DNA of 64,000 nt from JAGLSB01 sp023135955. Its GTDB lineage: Bacteria; Bacteroidota; Bacteroidia; Bacteroidales; GCA-2748055. The translations under genes were made by a program, and so were the position numbers. Position 1 is the first letter of the stretch; each line of letters starts with the position of its first letter. This document shows, one piece after another, positions 31,175 to 40,364 of this stretch. Under the pieces are notes generated by a model that ran no database searches, was not told where the DNA came from, and saw only the letters and a program-made list of their open reading frames with translations. The stretch is from NCBI GenBank assembly GCA_030673645.1, contig DAOVIO010000007.1, positions 1 to 64,000 of the forward strand, given 5' to 3'.

Positions 31175-32101
31175 ATGAAAAACAATAGATATTTTTTTCT
31201 GACACATATTATACTATTGGCAATATTTAGTTCTTGTGAAAAAGATGATTTTTCAGAGCAAATCAACATAGAAAACAGGCTGTTTGAAAATTATCTATTG
31301 GCAAATAATATAACTACAGAACCTACAGCAAGTGGCTTATATTACATTGAAGAAGAGGAGGGTACTGGAGCTACTCCGATTTACGATAATTGGGTAATTC
31401 TCAATTATTCTCTCTATACAATTTACAAAGAAAGTCTTGTTTATACTACTGATGAGGTTCTCGCAGAAAATTATGGAATTTATGATTATAGAAGATTGTA
31501 TGGAACAAATAAAATGCAACAGGGTTATAATATACCTGGGTTTAATGAAGGTTTATCCCTTATGAAAGAAGGGGGTAGGGCAAGGCTATTATTTAAATCT
31601 GATCTTGGTTATGGAGATAATATAATTGGCCCTATTGCAGCATATAGTTCTCTGATTATAGATGTTGAATTATTGAAAGTTATTATAGACCCAGTTCTTG
31701 AAGAATACGAAAATACTATTGATTTCCTTATAGAAAATGAATACTCTATTGATACAACTGAATCGGGAATTTTCTATACAGAGATTGCAGAAGGTACAGG
31801 AGATTTAATTCTGGTTGATGATTTGGTCACTTTTAATATCAAGGCTTCATTACTTGATGGGAGAATTTTATATGAAAATGAAAATTTACAATTTTATGTC
31901 GGTTCTTCTGAATATGAATCTACGGCTGGACTTTCAGAAGGAATAAAATATATGAAACTGGGAGGTGTATCCAGGGTTATAGTTCCTTATCAGCTTGCAT
32001 TCGGTCCCTTTGAGAAAACATATTATGATGGTTTTTATAAAGTTCCCATTCCGCCATATTCCACTATTGTATATGATGTAGAAATAACTTTAGTAGAGTA
32101 A
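31175..32101 (+). CDS. Two-domain FKBP-like lipoprotein, third of a cluster
   Basis: 308 residues. Lipobox FSSC near residue 20, then two FKBP-like domains (about 37-165 and 180-308). Domain 1 shows SGLYYIEEEEGTGATP and FNEGLSLMKEGGRARLLFKSDLGYG; domain 2 shows SGIFYTEIAEGTGDLI and SEGIKYMKLGGVSRVIVPYQLAFG and ends PIPPYSTIVYDVEITLVE. It is separated from the preceding FKBP gene by 207 nt and probably has its own promoter. Its activity as an isomerase is uncertain because several aromatic pocket positions differ. Confidence 0.85.
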   Translation: MKNNRYFFLTHIILLAIFSSCEKDDFSEQINIENRLFENYLLANNITTEPTASGLYYIEEEEGTGATPIYDNWVILNYSLYTIYKESLVYTTDEVLAENYGIYDYRRLYGTNKMQQGYNIPGFNEGLSLMKEGGRARLLFKSDLGYGDNIIGPIAAYSSLIIDVELLKVIIDPVLEEYENTIDFLIENEYSIDTTESGIFYTEIAEGTGDLILVDDLVTFNIKASLLDGRILYENENLQFYVGSSEYESTAGLSEGIKYMKLGGVSRVIVPYQLAFGPFEKTYYDGFYKVPIPPYSTIVYDVEITLVE

Positions 32102-32102
32102 A

Positions 32103-32807
32103 TTATTTTCCAATTAGAAATATGCAGGGTCGTTTATGTAAATTGACCCTTTCTTTTTTCCATGCAGAAATACTCAGAGTTTTGATAAATTCATTCTCCA
32201 GGCTAATATCGCATGCAATACATAGACGTGTATAAGGTTTGCATGTTTTTAATAAGGAATCAAACATAGATACATTCCTGTATGGTGTTTCAATAAAAAT
32301 CTGTGTTTGATGGACATTGAAGGCAGTTGATTCAATTTCTTTTATCCGTCTGCTTCTTTCGTTTGGTTTAAGAGGTAAGTAGCCATGAAAAACAAAATTT
32401 TGTCCGTTAAGACCTGAAGCCATTAGAGATAGAAGTATGGATGATGGACCTGTGAGGGGTATTACTCTTATTGATTTTTCATGGGCAATAGAGGTAATTT
32501 CAGCCCCGGGATCGGCCACACCGGGAACACCTGCCTCCGAAATTAATCCAATATCATGTCCTTTCAAACATTCATCCAAATATGAGCCGATTTCATTTTT
32601 CTGTGTGTGCTTATTTAATTCCAGGAATTTAATATTATCAATAGGAGAGGAGTACCCACATTTAATCAGATAGCGTCTCGCATTTCTGATATTTTCAATA
32701 ATAAACACATCGATACTTTTAATTATTTCTACAACTTCTGGAGGTATAACTATATTGATATTTGAATCGCCAAGAGTATTTGGAATCAGATATAAATTTC
32801 CTGCCAT
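32103..32807 (-). CDS. SAM-dependent methyltransferase, RsmI-like (tetrapyrrole methylase fold)
   Basis: 234 residues. The N terminus LYLIPNTLGD resembles the opening of RsmI (usually LYLVATPIGN). GLISEAGVPGVADPGAE near 90 and VIPLTGPSSILLSLMASG near 120 are family hallmarks, and FIETPYRN is near 168. RsmI 2'-O-methylates C1402 of 16S rRNA. This shorter Bacteroidota form lacks the C-terminal extension, so its RNA target is not established by the sequence. It converges with the FKBP gene, 1 nt apart. Confidence 0.82.
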   Translation of the reverse strand: MAGNLYLIPNTLGDSNINIVIPPEVVEIIKSIDVFIIENIRNARRYLIKCGYSSPIDNIKFLELNKHTQKNEIGSYLDECLKGHDIGLISEAGVPGVADPGAEITSIAHEKSIRVIPLTGPSSILLSLMASGLNGQNFVFHGYLPLKPNERSRRIKEIESTAFNVHQTQIFIETPYRNVSMFDSLLKTCKPYTRLCIACDISLENEFIKTLSISAWKKERVNLHKRPCIFLIGK

Positions 32808-32975
32808 GTTGCTATTTATTCGATTAATTTAAATTATCTACACAAATGAATGCCTAAAAATAACTAATTATCTAATGTAGTTTCTATTGAAATTAATATA
32901 ATTTTAACATTATTGATTTGATCAGATTAGCGATTGGGTTCATATATTTGATTTATTTTGCATAAATTTTAAATT

Positions 32976-33737
32976 TTGGAAGTAACATTTATAGGTACAG
33001 GTACATCACAGGGAGTTCCGGTAATTGCTTGCAAATGTCATGTTTGTAAGTCCATTGACAAAAAGGATAAGCGACTCAGATCTTCAGTTTGGTTGAAAGA
33101 AGGTGATACTAGTATAGTTATTGATACGAGTCCTGATTTTAGATATCAAATGTTGCACTCTGAAGTACAGTCATTAAATGCTATATTATATACTCACGAA
33201 CATAGAGATCATATTGCAGGACTTGATGATATCCGCTCTTTCAATTATCTTCAAAAAGAGGCAATTAATGTGTTTTGTGAAGAAAGAGTATACAGGGCTC
33301 TCAAGAATGAATTTCCTTATATATTTGCAGAGCACAAGTACCCGGGTATTCCTCAGGTAAAAGTAAATCTGATCAAATCAGGGAAATTCAAAGTGAAAAA
33401 GATCGAAATTACTCCCATTAGGGCAATGCATATGCGATTACCTATACTCGGATATAGAATTGGAGATTTTGCATATATTACCGATGCCAACTATATTTCT
33501 AATGAAGAAATCTCAAAATTAAAGGGCGTAAGAGTTTTTGTTGTAAATGCTCTCCGAAAAGAGAAGCATATTTCTCATTATAGTCTACAAGAAGCCATTG
33601 ATTTAATCCAGAAAGTTAAACCTGAAAAGGCCTATCTAACTCATATCGGGCATCAAATGGGATTATACAAGATTGTGGAAGAAGAATTGCCTGAGAATAT
33701 TTCTCTTGCTTATGATGGATTGAGGTTGATGTGCTGA
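32976..33737 (+). CDS. Metallo-beta-lactamase-fold hydrolase (PhnP-like)
   Basis: 253 residues. The metal site THEHRDHIAGLDD is near residue 70, with later His residues in MHMRLPILGYR and LTHIGHQMG. The opening TFIGTGTSQGVPVIACKCHVC resembles PhnP-type phosphodiesterases, including a cysteine pair. The start codon is TTG (MEVTFIG); no ATG fits. The substrate is unknown. A hairpin repeat with flanking 9-bp direct repeats sits on the stop codon. Confidence 0.85.
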   Translation: MEVTFIGTGTSQGVPVIACKCHVCKSIDKKDKRLRSSVWLKEGDTSIVIDTSPDFRYQMLHSEVQSLNAILYTHEHRDHIAGLDDIRSFNYLQKEAINVFCEERVYRALKNEFPYIFAEHKYPGIPQVKVNLIKSGKFKVKKIEITPIRAMHMRLPILGYRIGDFAYITDANYISNEEISKLKGVRVFVVNALRKEKHISHYSLQEAIDLIQKVKPEKAYLTHIGHQMGLYKIVEEELPENISLAYDGLRLMC

Positions 33738-33778
33738 TGTTGAGACGCACAATTGTGCGTCTGTACTGGTGTGCTGAT
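33730..33778. repeat. GAGACG hairpin family copy 4 between 9-bp direct repeats
   Basis: The palindrome AGACGCACAATTGTGCGTCT occupies 33743-33762 with an imperfect outer extension. TGTGCTGAT occurs directly before it (33730-33738) and directly after (33770-33778), as expected for a target-site duplication. The left copy overlaps the last codons and the stop of the hydrolase gene. The converging MFS gene ends at 33822. Confidence 0.75.
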
Positions 33779-33821
33779 TTTCTGGTAGTATAATCAAAAT
33801 AAGCCGGATTGCTATAACAAA

Positions 33822-35024
33822 CTATCCTTTAGTTTTTGCACTTTTCCTCACTATGTATGACTTAAGTGATTTGAGAAATAAAATCATTGTTAGCATACTT
33901 AAGGTGAAAAAGATGGTGCCTGCAAGAAATAAAGCCTCGCTTAAACTATAGTGATCAGTATACCATCCTAAGAAGGGTCCGATTAGGGCAAAGTTTAGTC
34001 TTATAATAAAATTTCTGATTGATAATGTTGTAGCTCTTGTACTGGAGTCAGCCAGTCGGTTTATATAATCTTTTAAAACGGGTGTGGCAAAACCTCTAAT
34101 GGCATAAAACAGGAATAATAGTATAAATGAGACTACTAATCCCGCATAACTTATTGCAATATATATTAGAGGGATAAATACAGCTATAATTATTATACTA
34201 TTCCTTTGTTTTAAACGACGTTCAATTTTGTAAGCGAACGCAGCAATAAGTCCAACAGTAAGATTCAACAATGTCCAAAGAAGTCCAAAACCTTCAATTG
34301 GAATATTATTCTTCAGGAAAACAGGCTGTACAAACCAGGCCATCGTAAGAGTTGCTGATCCAATCAAAGCGGAAAATAAAATATTTTTCTGAAGACCTTT
34401 ATGTTCATAAAGCGTATATCTTACAATCTTTAGTATGTCCTTGAAATATATCTTTTTCATAGCTATGTGTCTTGCTGGTTCAACCAACAAAATAGCAGTA
34501 GGGATAGCCAAAAATGCAACAACTGTTTGAGTAATATACGGAAGGCGAAGACTTATACCCGCCAAAAAACCTCCAAATATTCCTGCTACAGCTTCAGATA
34601 AGTTCCCTATAGATGTAATTCTCCCATCATATTTAATATATTCCTTTTCTTTTTTGGTATCCAGCAATGTGTCATAAAGAATGGCAGAATCGGCACCCGA
34701 GATTAAGCTTTGTCCCAAACCTAAGATAATCTCAGCAACCAGGAATCCCCAAAAGCCATAGCTAAAGCTATAACAAAGAAAACCTGAAAATCCAAGTATA
34801 CTGCCAAAGATCAAAGTTTTTCTTCTGCCAAATACATCTGCCAGGTAGCCTGATGGAATCTCAAGAACAACGATAGTTATGGAGTATATTCCCTGAAGGA
34901 GCATTATATCCTTCATGCCCAGTCCGTTTTCCATATAAAATGGTACAACGATAGGCATGAATAACATAAACCATTTTGCAATTTTAATTATATAAAGCTT
35001 GTATATATTTGAAGTAACAGTCAA
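33822..35024 (-). CDS. MFS transporter
   Basis: 400 residues from the chosen start. Twelve predicted membrane helices, with the MFS loop motif between helices 2 and 3 reading GYLADVFGRRKTL. The substrate is unknown; drug or sugar efflux are both possible. The frame stays open to 35060 from a TTG, but the TTG at 35024 gives an N terminus (TVTSNIYKLYIIK) just before helix 1 and seems more natural. An ATG at residue 32 of the longest form would cut into helix 1. The start therefore remains uncertain. Confidence 0.8.
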   Translation of the reverse strand: MTVTSNIYKLYIIKIAKWFMLFMPIVVPFYMENGLGMKDIMLLQGIYSITIVVLEIPSGYLADVFGRRKTLIFGSILGFSGFLCYSFSYGFWGFLVAEIILGLGQSLISGADSAILYDTLLDTKKEKEYIKYDGRITSIGNLSEAVAGIFGGFLAGISLRLPYITQTVVAFLAIPTAILLVEPARHIAMKKIYFKDILKIVRYTLYEHKGLQKNILFSALIGSATLTMAWFVQPVFLKNNIPIEGFGLLWTLLNLTVGLIAAFAYKIERRLKQRNSIIIIAVFIPLIYIAISYAGLVVSFILLFLFYAIRGFATPVLKDYINRLADSSTRATTLSIRNFIIRLNFALIGPFLGWYTDHYSLSEALFLAGTIFFTLSMLTMILFLKSLKSYIVRKSAKTKG

Positions 35025-35105
35025 AATTACTTTTTTTGTTAGAGACAGGAAAAGTAACAAATAAATTTCATTAGCCCTATTTGCTCATAGAACTAAAATT
35101 TCAAC

Positions 35106-35113
35106 TATTTTTG
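35106..35113 (+). promoter_or_regulatory. -7 element for the first LeuCD-type gene
   Basis: TATTTTTG lies 12 nt before the ATG at 35126. It argues against the alternative start at 35081, which would lie upstream of the promoter. Confidence 0.4.
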
Positions 35114-35125
35114 AAAGAAAACAAA

Positions 35126-36934
35126 ATGAATATGACAATTATTGAGAAAATAATTTTGCGGCATTCAGATAAAAATACAGTAAAACCTGGGGATATTGTT
35201 GATGTAATAATTGATGCACGTGCAGCTCGTGATTTTGGCGGAGCAAACGTTGTAAAGAATTTGGAAGATAATAATTTACAAATCGAAGATCCTTCAAAAA
35301 CCATCTTTACATTCGACTGCAATCCAACTGGTTCAGATCAGAAATATGCTGTAAATCAACATATTTGCAGGCTTTATGCCCGGGAGAATAATATAAAAGT
35401 ATATGATATCGATAAAGGGATAGGAACTCATATTATGATTGAAGAAGGTTATGCATATCCTGGCTCAACGGCTGTGTCAACCGATTCACACGCAAATATA
35501 CTTGGCGCGGTTGGCGCATTTGGTCAGGGAATGGGAGACAAGGATATAGCTGCTTCCTGGGCCAATGGAAAAGTTTGGTTTAAGGTACCCGAGTCTGTTA
35601 AATTAATTATTGAAGGTAACTTTCCTGAAAATATAAGTGCTAAAGATATAGTCTTGAATTTACTGGCAAAATTTGGAGCAAATACACTTCTTGGTACATC
35701 TATTGAGATTTATGGAAACGCCATTGATGAGTTATGTCTGGATGACAGAATTACAATATCTTCCATGGCAACAGAAATGGGGGCTATCATACTCATTTTC
35801 CCTCCTAATAAGGAAGTTATGAGATATTGCGAAGCAAGATCTGGGCGTAAAATTGATAAAATTGAAGCCGACAATGATGCCAAATATAAGGAAGTATATA
35901 ATTTAAATGCTAAAGAGTTTATTCCAAGGGTATCCAGACCTGGAAAACCACATGATGCAGTTGATTTTTCTGTAATTGACAAAGTTAAAATAGATTCTGC
36001 CTTTATAGGTAGTTGTACAAATGGTCGAATTGAGGATATGCGATTGGTTGCCAATGTGCTTAATAACAGAAAGGTTGCACCCGGTGTTGTACTTAAAATT
36101 GTACCCGCTACGGATCTTGTCTGGCAAAGATGTCTTGACGAAGGCCTCATTGATATTTTTAAGGAAGCCGGCGCACTTGTTTCAAATGCTGGTTGTGCTG
36201 GTTGCGCTGCCGGTCAGGTTGGACAAAATGGTAAAGGAGAAATCACAATTAGTACAGGAAATCGAAATTTCACAGGTAAGCAAGGAAAAGGAGAGGTATA
36301 TCTTGCTTCTCCAGAGAATGCAGCAGCCTCTTCGATAGCTGGTTATATTACTACGGTAGATAAGATTCCAGATCAGGCAATGATATTCGAAATACCAATT
36401 ATTAAACCAAAAAAAAATAAGAAAGTATTAAATGAAACTCCTGAACAAAAACCGAAAATATTAAAAGGCCAGGCATGGTATATCGGAGAGGATGATATAG
36501 ATACTGATATGATTTTTCACAATCGTTATCTTACAATCACTGATATACAGGATATGGGACAATATACTTTTGATAATCTTAAAGGATATGAAAGTTTTGC
36601 CTCAAAGGCTGGGAAAGGAGATATTGTATTTACAGCTAAAAATTTTGGTGCAGGAAGTTCGCGGCAACAAGCTGTAGATTGTTTCAAGTCGCTGGGAATT
36701 CAAGCTATAATAGCAGAATCATTTGGGGCCATCTACGAAAGAAACGCTATTAATGCTGCTTTTCCTATTCTTATTTGCACTAATATTATTGAGCTTAAAC
36801 TAGAAAGAAAAGATGAAGTCAGTGTGAATTTGGAAACCGGTGAGATAAAAAATATCTCCAGGAATATTAACCTTTTCGCAGAAAAATTCTCTGAAGTACA
36901 ATTGGAAATATATCAGCAAGGAGGATTATTTTAG
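35126..36934 (+). CDS. Fused isopropylmalate dehydratase / homoaconitase-type hydro-lyase, copy 1
   Basis: 602 residues. One chain carries both the LeuC-like large part and the LeuD-like swivelling part. The large part has STDSHANILGAVGAFGQG, then the iron-sulfur cysteines in GSCTNGRIEDM and NAGCAGCAAG. The swivel part starts near residue 450 with AWYIGEDDIDTDMIF, has the substrate loop RYLTITD and the FGAGSSRQQA motif. The family isomerises 2- or 3-hydroxy acids (isopropylmalate, homocitrate, citrate and others). The loop does not let me choose the substrate. No leuA or leuB lies nearby. The ATG at 35126 was preferred over an upstream start at 35081. Confidence 0.82.
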   Translation: MNMTIIEKIILRHSDKNTVKPGDIVDVIIDARAARDFGGANVVKNLEDNNLQIEDPSKTIFTFDCNPTGSDQKYAVNQHICRLYARENNIKVYDIDKGIGTHIMIEEGYAYPGSTAVSTDSHANILGAVGAFGQGMGDKDIAASWANGKVWFKVPESVKLIIEGNFPENISAKDIVLNLLAKFGANTLLGTSIEIYGNAIDELCLDDRITISSMATEMGAIILIFPPNKEVMRYCEARSGRKIDKIEADNDAKYKEVYNLNAKEFIPRVSRPGKPHDAVDFSVIDKVKIDSAFIGSCTNGRIEDMRLVANVLNNRKVAPGVVLKIVPATDLVWQRCLDEGLIDIFKEAGALVSNAGCAGCAAGQVGQNGKGEITISTGNRNFTGKQGKGEVYLASPENAAASSIAGYITTVDKIPDQAMIFEIPIIKPKKNKKVLNETPEQKPKILKGQAWYIGEDDIDTDMIFHNRYLTITDIQDMGQYTFDNLKGYESFASKAGKGDIVFTAKNFGAGSSRQQAVDCFKSLGIQAIIAESFGAIYERNAINAAFPILICTNIIELKLERKDEVSVNLETGEIKNISRNINLFAEKFSEVQLEIYQQGGLF

Positions 36935-37090
36935 AATTTTCCACATAGTATTATAAATTTTCAAAAAAATAATTTTAATTTCTGATATTTAAAATATCCT
37001 GGGTCTGATCCATTTAATCAAATCATTACAAATAATAACATATTAACCAAAATAAATACGAAATAGTAACTAATATGTAATAATTAGCTT

Positions 37091-37098
37091 TATATTTG
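37091..37098 (+). promoter_or_regulatory. -7 element for asnA
   Basis: TATATTTG lies 38 nt before the asnA ATG. Confidence 0.5.
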
Positions 37099-37136
37099 TC
37101 GAATATTATTTAAATATCTTATAATTTAAAACAAAA

Positions 37137-38171
37137 ATGAAATTAATTATCCCAAAAGGTTATAAATCTGCTTTAGACCTTAAACAAACTGAAAAAGCAA
37201 TATTATTGGTAAAGGATACTTTCCAAATCTCACTTGCATCAGAACTTAGACTAAGAAGAGTCTCTGCACCATTATTCGTATTAAAAGGCACAGGTATAAA
37301 TGACGATTTAAATGGAACAGAAAGGCCTGTTTCTTTCAATATTAAGGATATGAATGATTCCAAGGCTGAGATTGTACATTCTCTGGCTAAATGGAAAAGA
37401 ATGATGTTAAGGGATTATGATATTCGAACCGGATATGGGATATATACTGATATGAATGCTCTGAGACCGGATGAAGAATTGGATAATTTACATTCAATCT
37501 ATGTAGATCAATGGGATTGGGAAGTGGCGATTAGTGAGAAACAAAGGAATCTGCAATATTTAAAAAATATTGTTGAAAGAATTTATGAAGCAATGAAAAG
37601 AACTGAATTCCAGATCTATGAATATTATCCTGAAATTGAACCAATTTTACCTGATAAAATAAAGTTTATTCATTCTGAAGAATTACTTGAGAAGTATCCT
37701 GATCTAAGTCCAAAAGAAAGAGAGAATAGAGTTGCAAAAGAATATGGTTCTGTATTTATTATTGGGATTGGCAATGAACTGTCAAATGGAAAGTCACATG
37801 ATGGAAGAGCCCCTGATTATGACGATTGGTCAACAGAAACTGAAAATGGTTTTAAGGGATTAAATGGTGATATTATCGTCTGGAATCCAATTCTTGAACT
37901 GTCTTTTGAGTTATCTTCTATGGGCATTCGAGTGAATCCAGATAGTCTTAGAAAACAGCTTAAAATGCGCGGAGCTGAAGAAAGATCTGAACTGCTTTTT
38001 CACCGTCGACTATTAAACAATGAATTCCCTTCTGCAATTGGCGGCGGAATAGGACAATCAAGGCTATGCATGTATTTATTGCGAAAAGCACATATTGGTG
38101 AGATCCAATCGTCAATCTGGCCTGGCGAAATGGTGTCGCATTGTAATAAGTCTGGTATTCAGCTTATTTGA
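37137..38171 (+). CDS. asnA: Aspartate-ammonia ligase (asparagine synthetase A)
   Basis: 344 residues. It makes asparagine from aspartate, ammonia and ATP, and resembles class II tRNA synthetases. The opening IPKGYKSALDLKQTEKAI, the Asp-binding VQ/DQWDWE segment (YVDQWDWEVAI), DGRAPDYDDW and the C-terminal GGGIGQSRLCMYLL motif are all present. Normal length. It has its own promoter element and ends 12 nt from the converging dehydratase gene. Confidence 0.96.
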   Translation: MKLIIPKGYKSALDLKQTEKAILLVKDTFQISLASELRLRRVSAPLFVLKGTGINDDLNGTERPVSFNIKDMNDSKAEIVHSLAKWKRMMLRDYDIRTGYGIYTDMNALRPDEELDNLHSIYVDQWDWEVAISEKQRNLQYLKNIVERIYEAMKRTEFQIYEYYPEIEPILPDKIKFIHSEELLEKYPDLSPKERENRVAKEYGSVFIIGIGNELSNGKSHDGRAPDYDDWSTETENGFKGLNGDIIVWNPILELSFELSSMGIRVNPDSLRKQLKMRGAEERSELLFHRRLLNNEFPSAIGGGIGQSRLCMYLLRKAHIGEIQSSIWPGEMVSHCNKSGIQLI

Positions 38172-38183
38172 TGAGTTGAACTA

Positions 38184-39962
38184 TCAGTTATCTATCATCC
38201 AGTTTACCAGTCCTTTTGCAGATAGAATTTCATTTAATTTATCAGGAAGGGTAGGGATATTAATTCTTTTCTCGCCGATTAATATCTTTCCTTTCTGAAG
38301 GTTAAGTTGTAAACTACCAGATTTGGCATATGCATTAACAGCTGCCGGACTAACTATTAAAAGCAAGCCCTGGTTAACTGCTGATCGATAAAATATTCTA
38401 TTTACAGATTTTACGATTATTGTACTAATACCAATATGAGCTAATCCAACAGCAGGATGCTCTCTGGAGCTTCCACATCCGAAATTATCACCAGCTATAA
38501 TAATATCATCTTTCTCAGCATTTTTATGAAAATCAGGATCAAATCCTGCAAAAAGATGAGGAATAATAGCTTCAGGCTCTGAGCTTAATATATTATAAGT
38601 TAGATTACCAGCGAACATCTGATCAGTATTCAGATTATCCACATCCGAATAATTCCAGATTTTACCTTTCTTACGGTTTTCCTCAGCAGAAATATCTGTT
38701 ACAGCAGTTTTCATTACGGAGTGTGGAAATTTCTCAATTCCGGCTTTGTTACGAGGATCAGTTATCATTCCTTTTAAAGCACTCCAGGCTACTGTTGCAG
38801 GCGAAGCAAGATAGATCGAAGCATTTTTGTTGCCCATTCTGCCGGAAAAATTCCGATTTGCTGTTGATATTACATTGTAACCATCGGCTGGAATACCTTG
38901 CCCAGTTCCCAGGCATGGACCACAACTGGCACTCAATATATTTGCTCCAGCATTCAGGAGTATTTCTATAAGGCCTTCTTGTAAAGCTTGTAAATATATT
39001 TTTTGAGAAGCAGGAACAACCAATAACTGAAAATCAGCGGCAATTTTTTGATCTTTGAGAATCTCTGCGGCAATACGAAGATCTTCGATTCGTCCATTTG
39101 TGCACGTTCCGATTAGGCCCTGATGTAGGATAGTATTTTTTAATTCATATACAGACTTAACATTATCAACATGATGAGGGGCGGAAATTAGCGGAAATAC
39201 TTTGGTCAGATCAATTTCAATTTCTTGTAGATAAATAGCATCTTCATCAGCCCAGATTGAAGCAGGAAGCTTTTCAGTATTATAAAAATCGCTTAAAGTT
39301 TTATCGGCCGGAAAAACTGCATTTTTTGCGCCCATCTCTGAAGCGAGATTCGCAAGCGTCATTCGGTCTGAAATATTAAGACTTTCAACTCCTTTACCAT
39401 GATATTCTATAGAAAGATAGTTTGCCCCGGCTGACCCAATCATTCCAATAATCCAAAGGGAAAGATCCTTTGCAAATACTCCTTCTTTTAGTTTTCCGTT
39501 TAAAGTTATTTTAATACTTTCAGGTACTCTAAACCAGGTTTCACCCTTTTTCCATAAACCTGCCGCTTCTGTTCTGTCTATTCCAGCCGCAAGTGAATTA
39601 AAAGCACCAGCTGTACATGTGTGACTGTCGCTACCAACAATAATCATTCCCGGTTCTGCATGGTAAGACATGATTTGATGACAAATTCCTTTGCCGGCAT
39701 CATAAAATTTCTCAATGCCCTGATTCTTTACAAAGTTTCTGATTCCCTGGTAATCATTTGCTAATTTAGCATTTGTAGGAGGAGCATTATGATCGAGTAC
39801 AACAAGCATCTGATCAGGATTAAATACTTTCTCACCTTTCATCTTTGCAAAGGTTTTACTAATGCTTATAGTGTTGTCATGTGTGAGAATAATATCAGGT
39901 GATTTAAATACTATACTCCCTGCTCTGGCACCAAGTATTCTCTCTGCGAAAGTTTTTCCCAT
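38184..39962 (-). CDS. Fused isopropylmalate dehydratase / homoaconitase-type hydro-lyase, copy 2
   Basis: 592 residues in the same large-plus-swivel fusion as the gene at 35126, but clearly diverged. The large part is closer to the LeuC/homoaconitase pattern: MLVVLDHNAPP, GICHQIM, GSDSHTCTAGAF, then cluster cysteines in GTCTNGRIEDL and SCGPCLGTGQG. The swivel part has DVDNLNTDQMFAGNLTYNI and FGCGSSREHPAVGL. The second is the LeuD-like motif with Glu-His, unlike the Gln-Gln of copy 1. The substrate is unassigned. Two such fused paralogues within 5 kb suggest distinct substrates. Confidence 0.85.
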   Translation of the reverse strand: MGKTFAERILGARAGSIVFKSPDIILTHDNTISISKTFAKMKGEKVFNPDQMLVVLDHNAPPTNAKLANDYQGIRNFVKNQGIEKFYDAGKGICHQIMSYHAEPGMIIVGSDSHTCTAGAFNSLAAGIDRTEAAGLWKKGETWFRVPESIKITLNGKLKEGVFAKDLSLWIIGMIGSAGANYLSIEYHGKGVESLNISDRMTLANLASEMGAKNAVFPADKTLSDFYNTEKLPASIWADEDAIYLQEIEIDLTKVFPLISAPHHVDNVKSVYELKNTILHQGLIGTCTNGRIEDLRIAAEILKDQKIAADFQLLVVPASQKIYLQALQEGLIEILLNAGANILSASCGPCLGTGQGIPADGYNVISTANRNFSGRMGNKNASIYLASPATVAWSALKGMITDPRNKAGIEKFPHSVMKTAVTDISAEENRKKGKIWNYSDVDNLNTDQMFAGNLTYNILSSEPEAIIPHLFAGFDPDFHKNAEKDDIIIAGDNFGCGSSREHPAVGLAHIGISTIIVKSVNRIFYRSAVNQGLLLIVSPAAVNAYAKSGSLQLNLQKGKILIGEKRINIPTLPDKLNEILSAKGLVNWMIDN

Positions 39963-40364
39963 GAGATAGTTTTTTACAAAGATGGATTTTTAGGGCTTAA
40001 AATGTATTCAATTTGATTATGTTTTATAGTATTGAATAGAATAGTTAGTAAATATTTAATATTCCCTGTAGTTTATTCCAGTATGAATAACCAAGTCAAA
40101 ATTATCATCGGCTATTATCCAAAAACAGTGGTTTGTAATAATTTATTTAACTTGATTAGCTATATATACTCCATGCTCAAATTATTGATTACAATTTCAA
40201 AAATGTTCGAACTCAGATAAAATCTCCATTAAGTCAAAATCGATTTTTTCAAGCCATTTTTGACTTGGGTTAAAAAACAAGCTATATTTATGTAAAATTA
40301 TAAAAATTAAACATCAGTTAGTTTTAAGACGATTAAGATTGTTCTTTTGGGAAGGTTTTATTAA
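39963..40364. other. Non-coding stretch with a 9-bp inverted repeat
   Basis: 402 nt of AT-rich sequence. Arms AAGTCAAAA (40231-40239) and TTTTGACTT (40258-40266) lie about 100 nt upstream of the phosphatase gene and could be an operator or weak hairpin. No convincing gene or -7 element is seen; TATATTTA near 40283 is one base off the consensus. Confidence 0.45.

Noticed and set aside
35126..39962. Reading the two LeuCD-type proteins as TCA-cycle aconitases
   Set aside because: They are about 600 residues, shorter than AcnA or AcnB, and their motifs (SCTNGR, GCAGCAAG, SCGPCLGTGQG) and swivel layout follow the LeuCD/homoaconitase branch.
40032..40220. 62-codon frame starting with TTG before the phosphatase gene
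   Set aside because: Start codon weak, composition like random AT-rich sequence, and no promoter element or homologous pattern.
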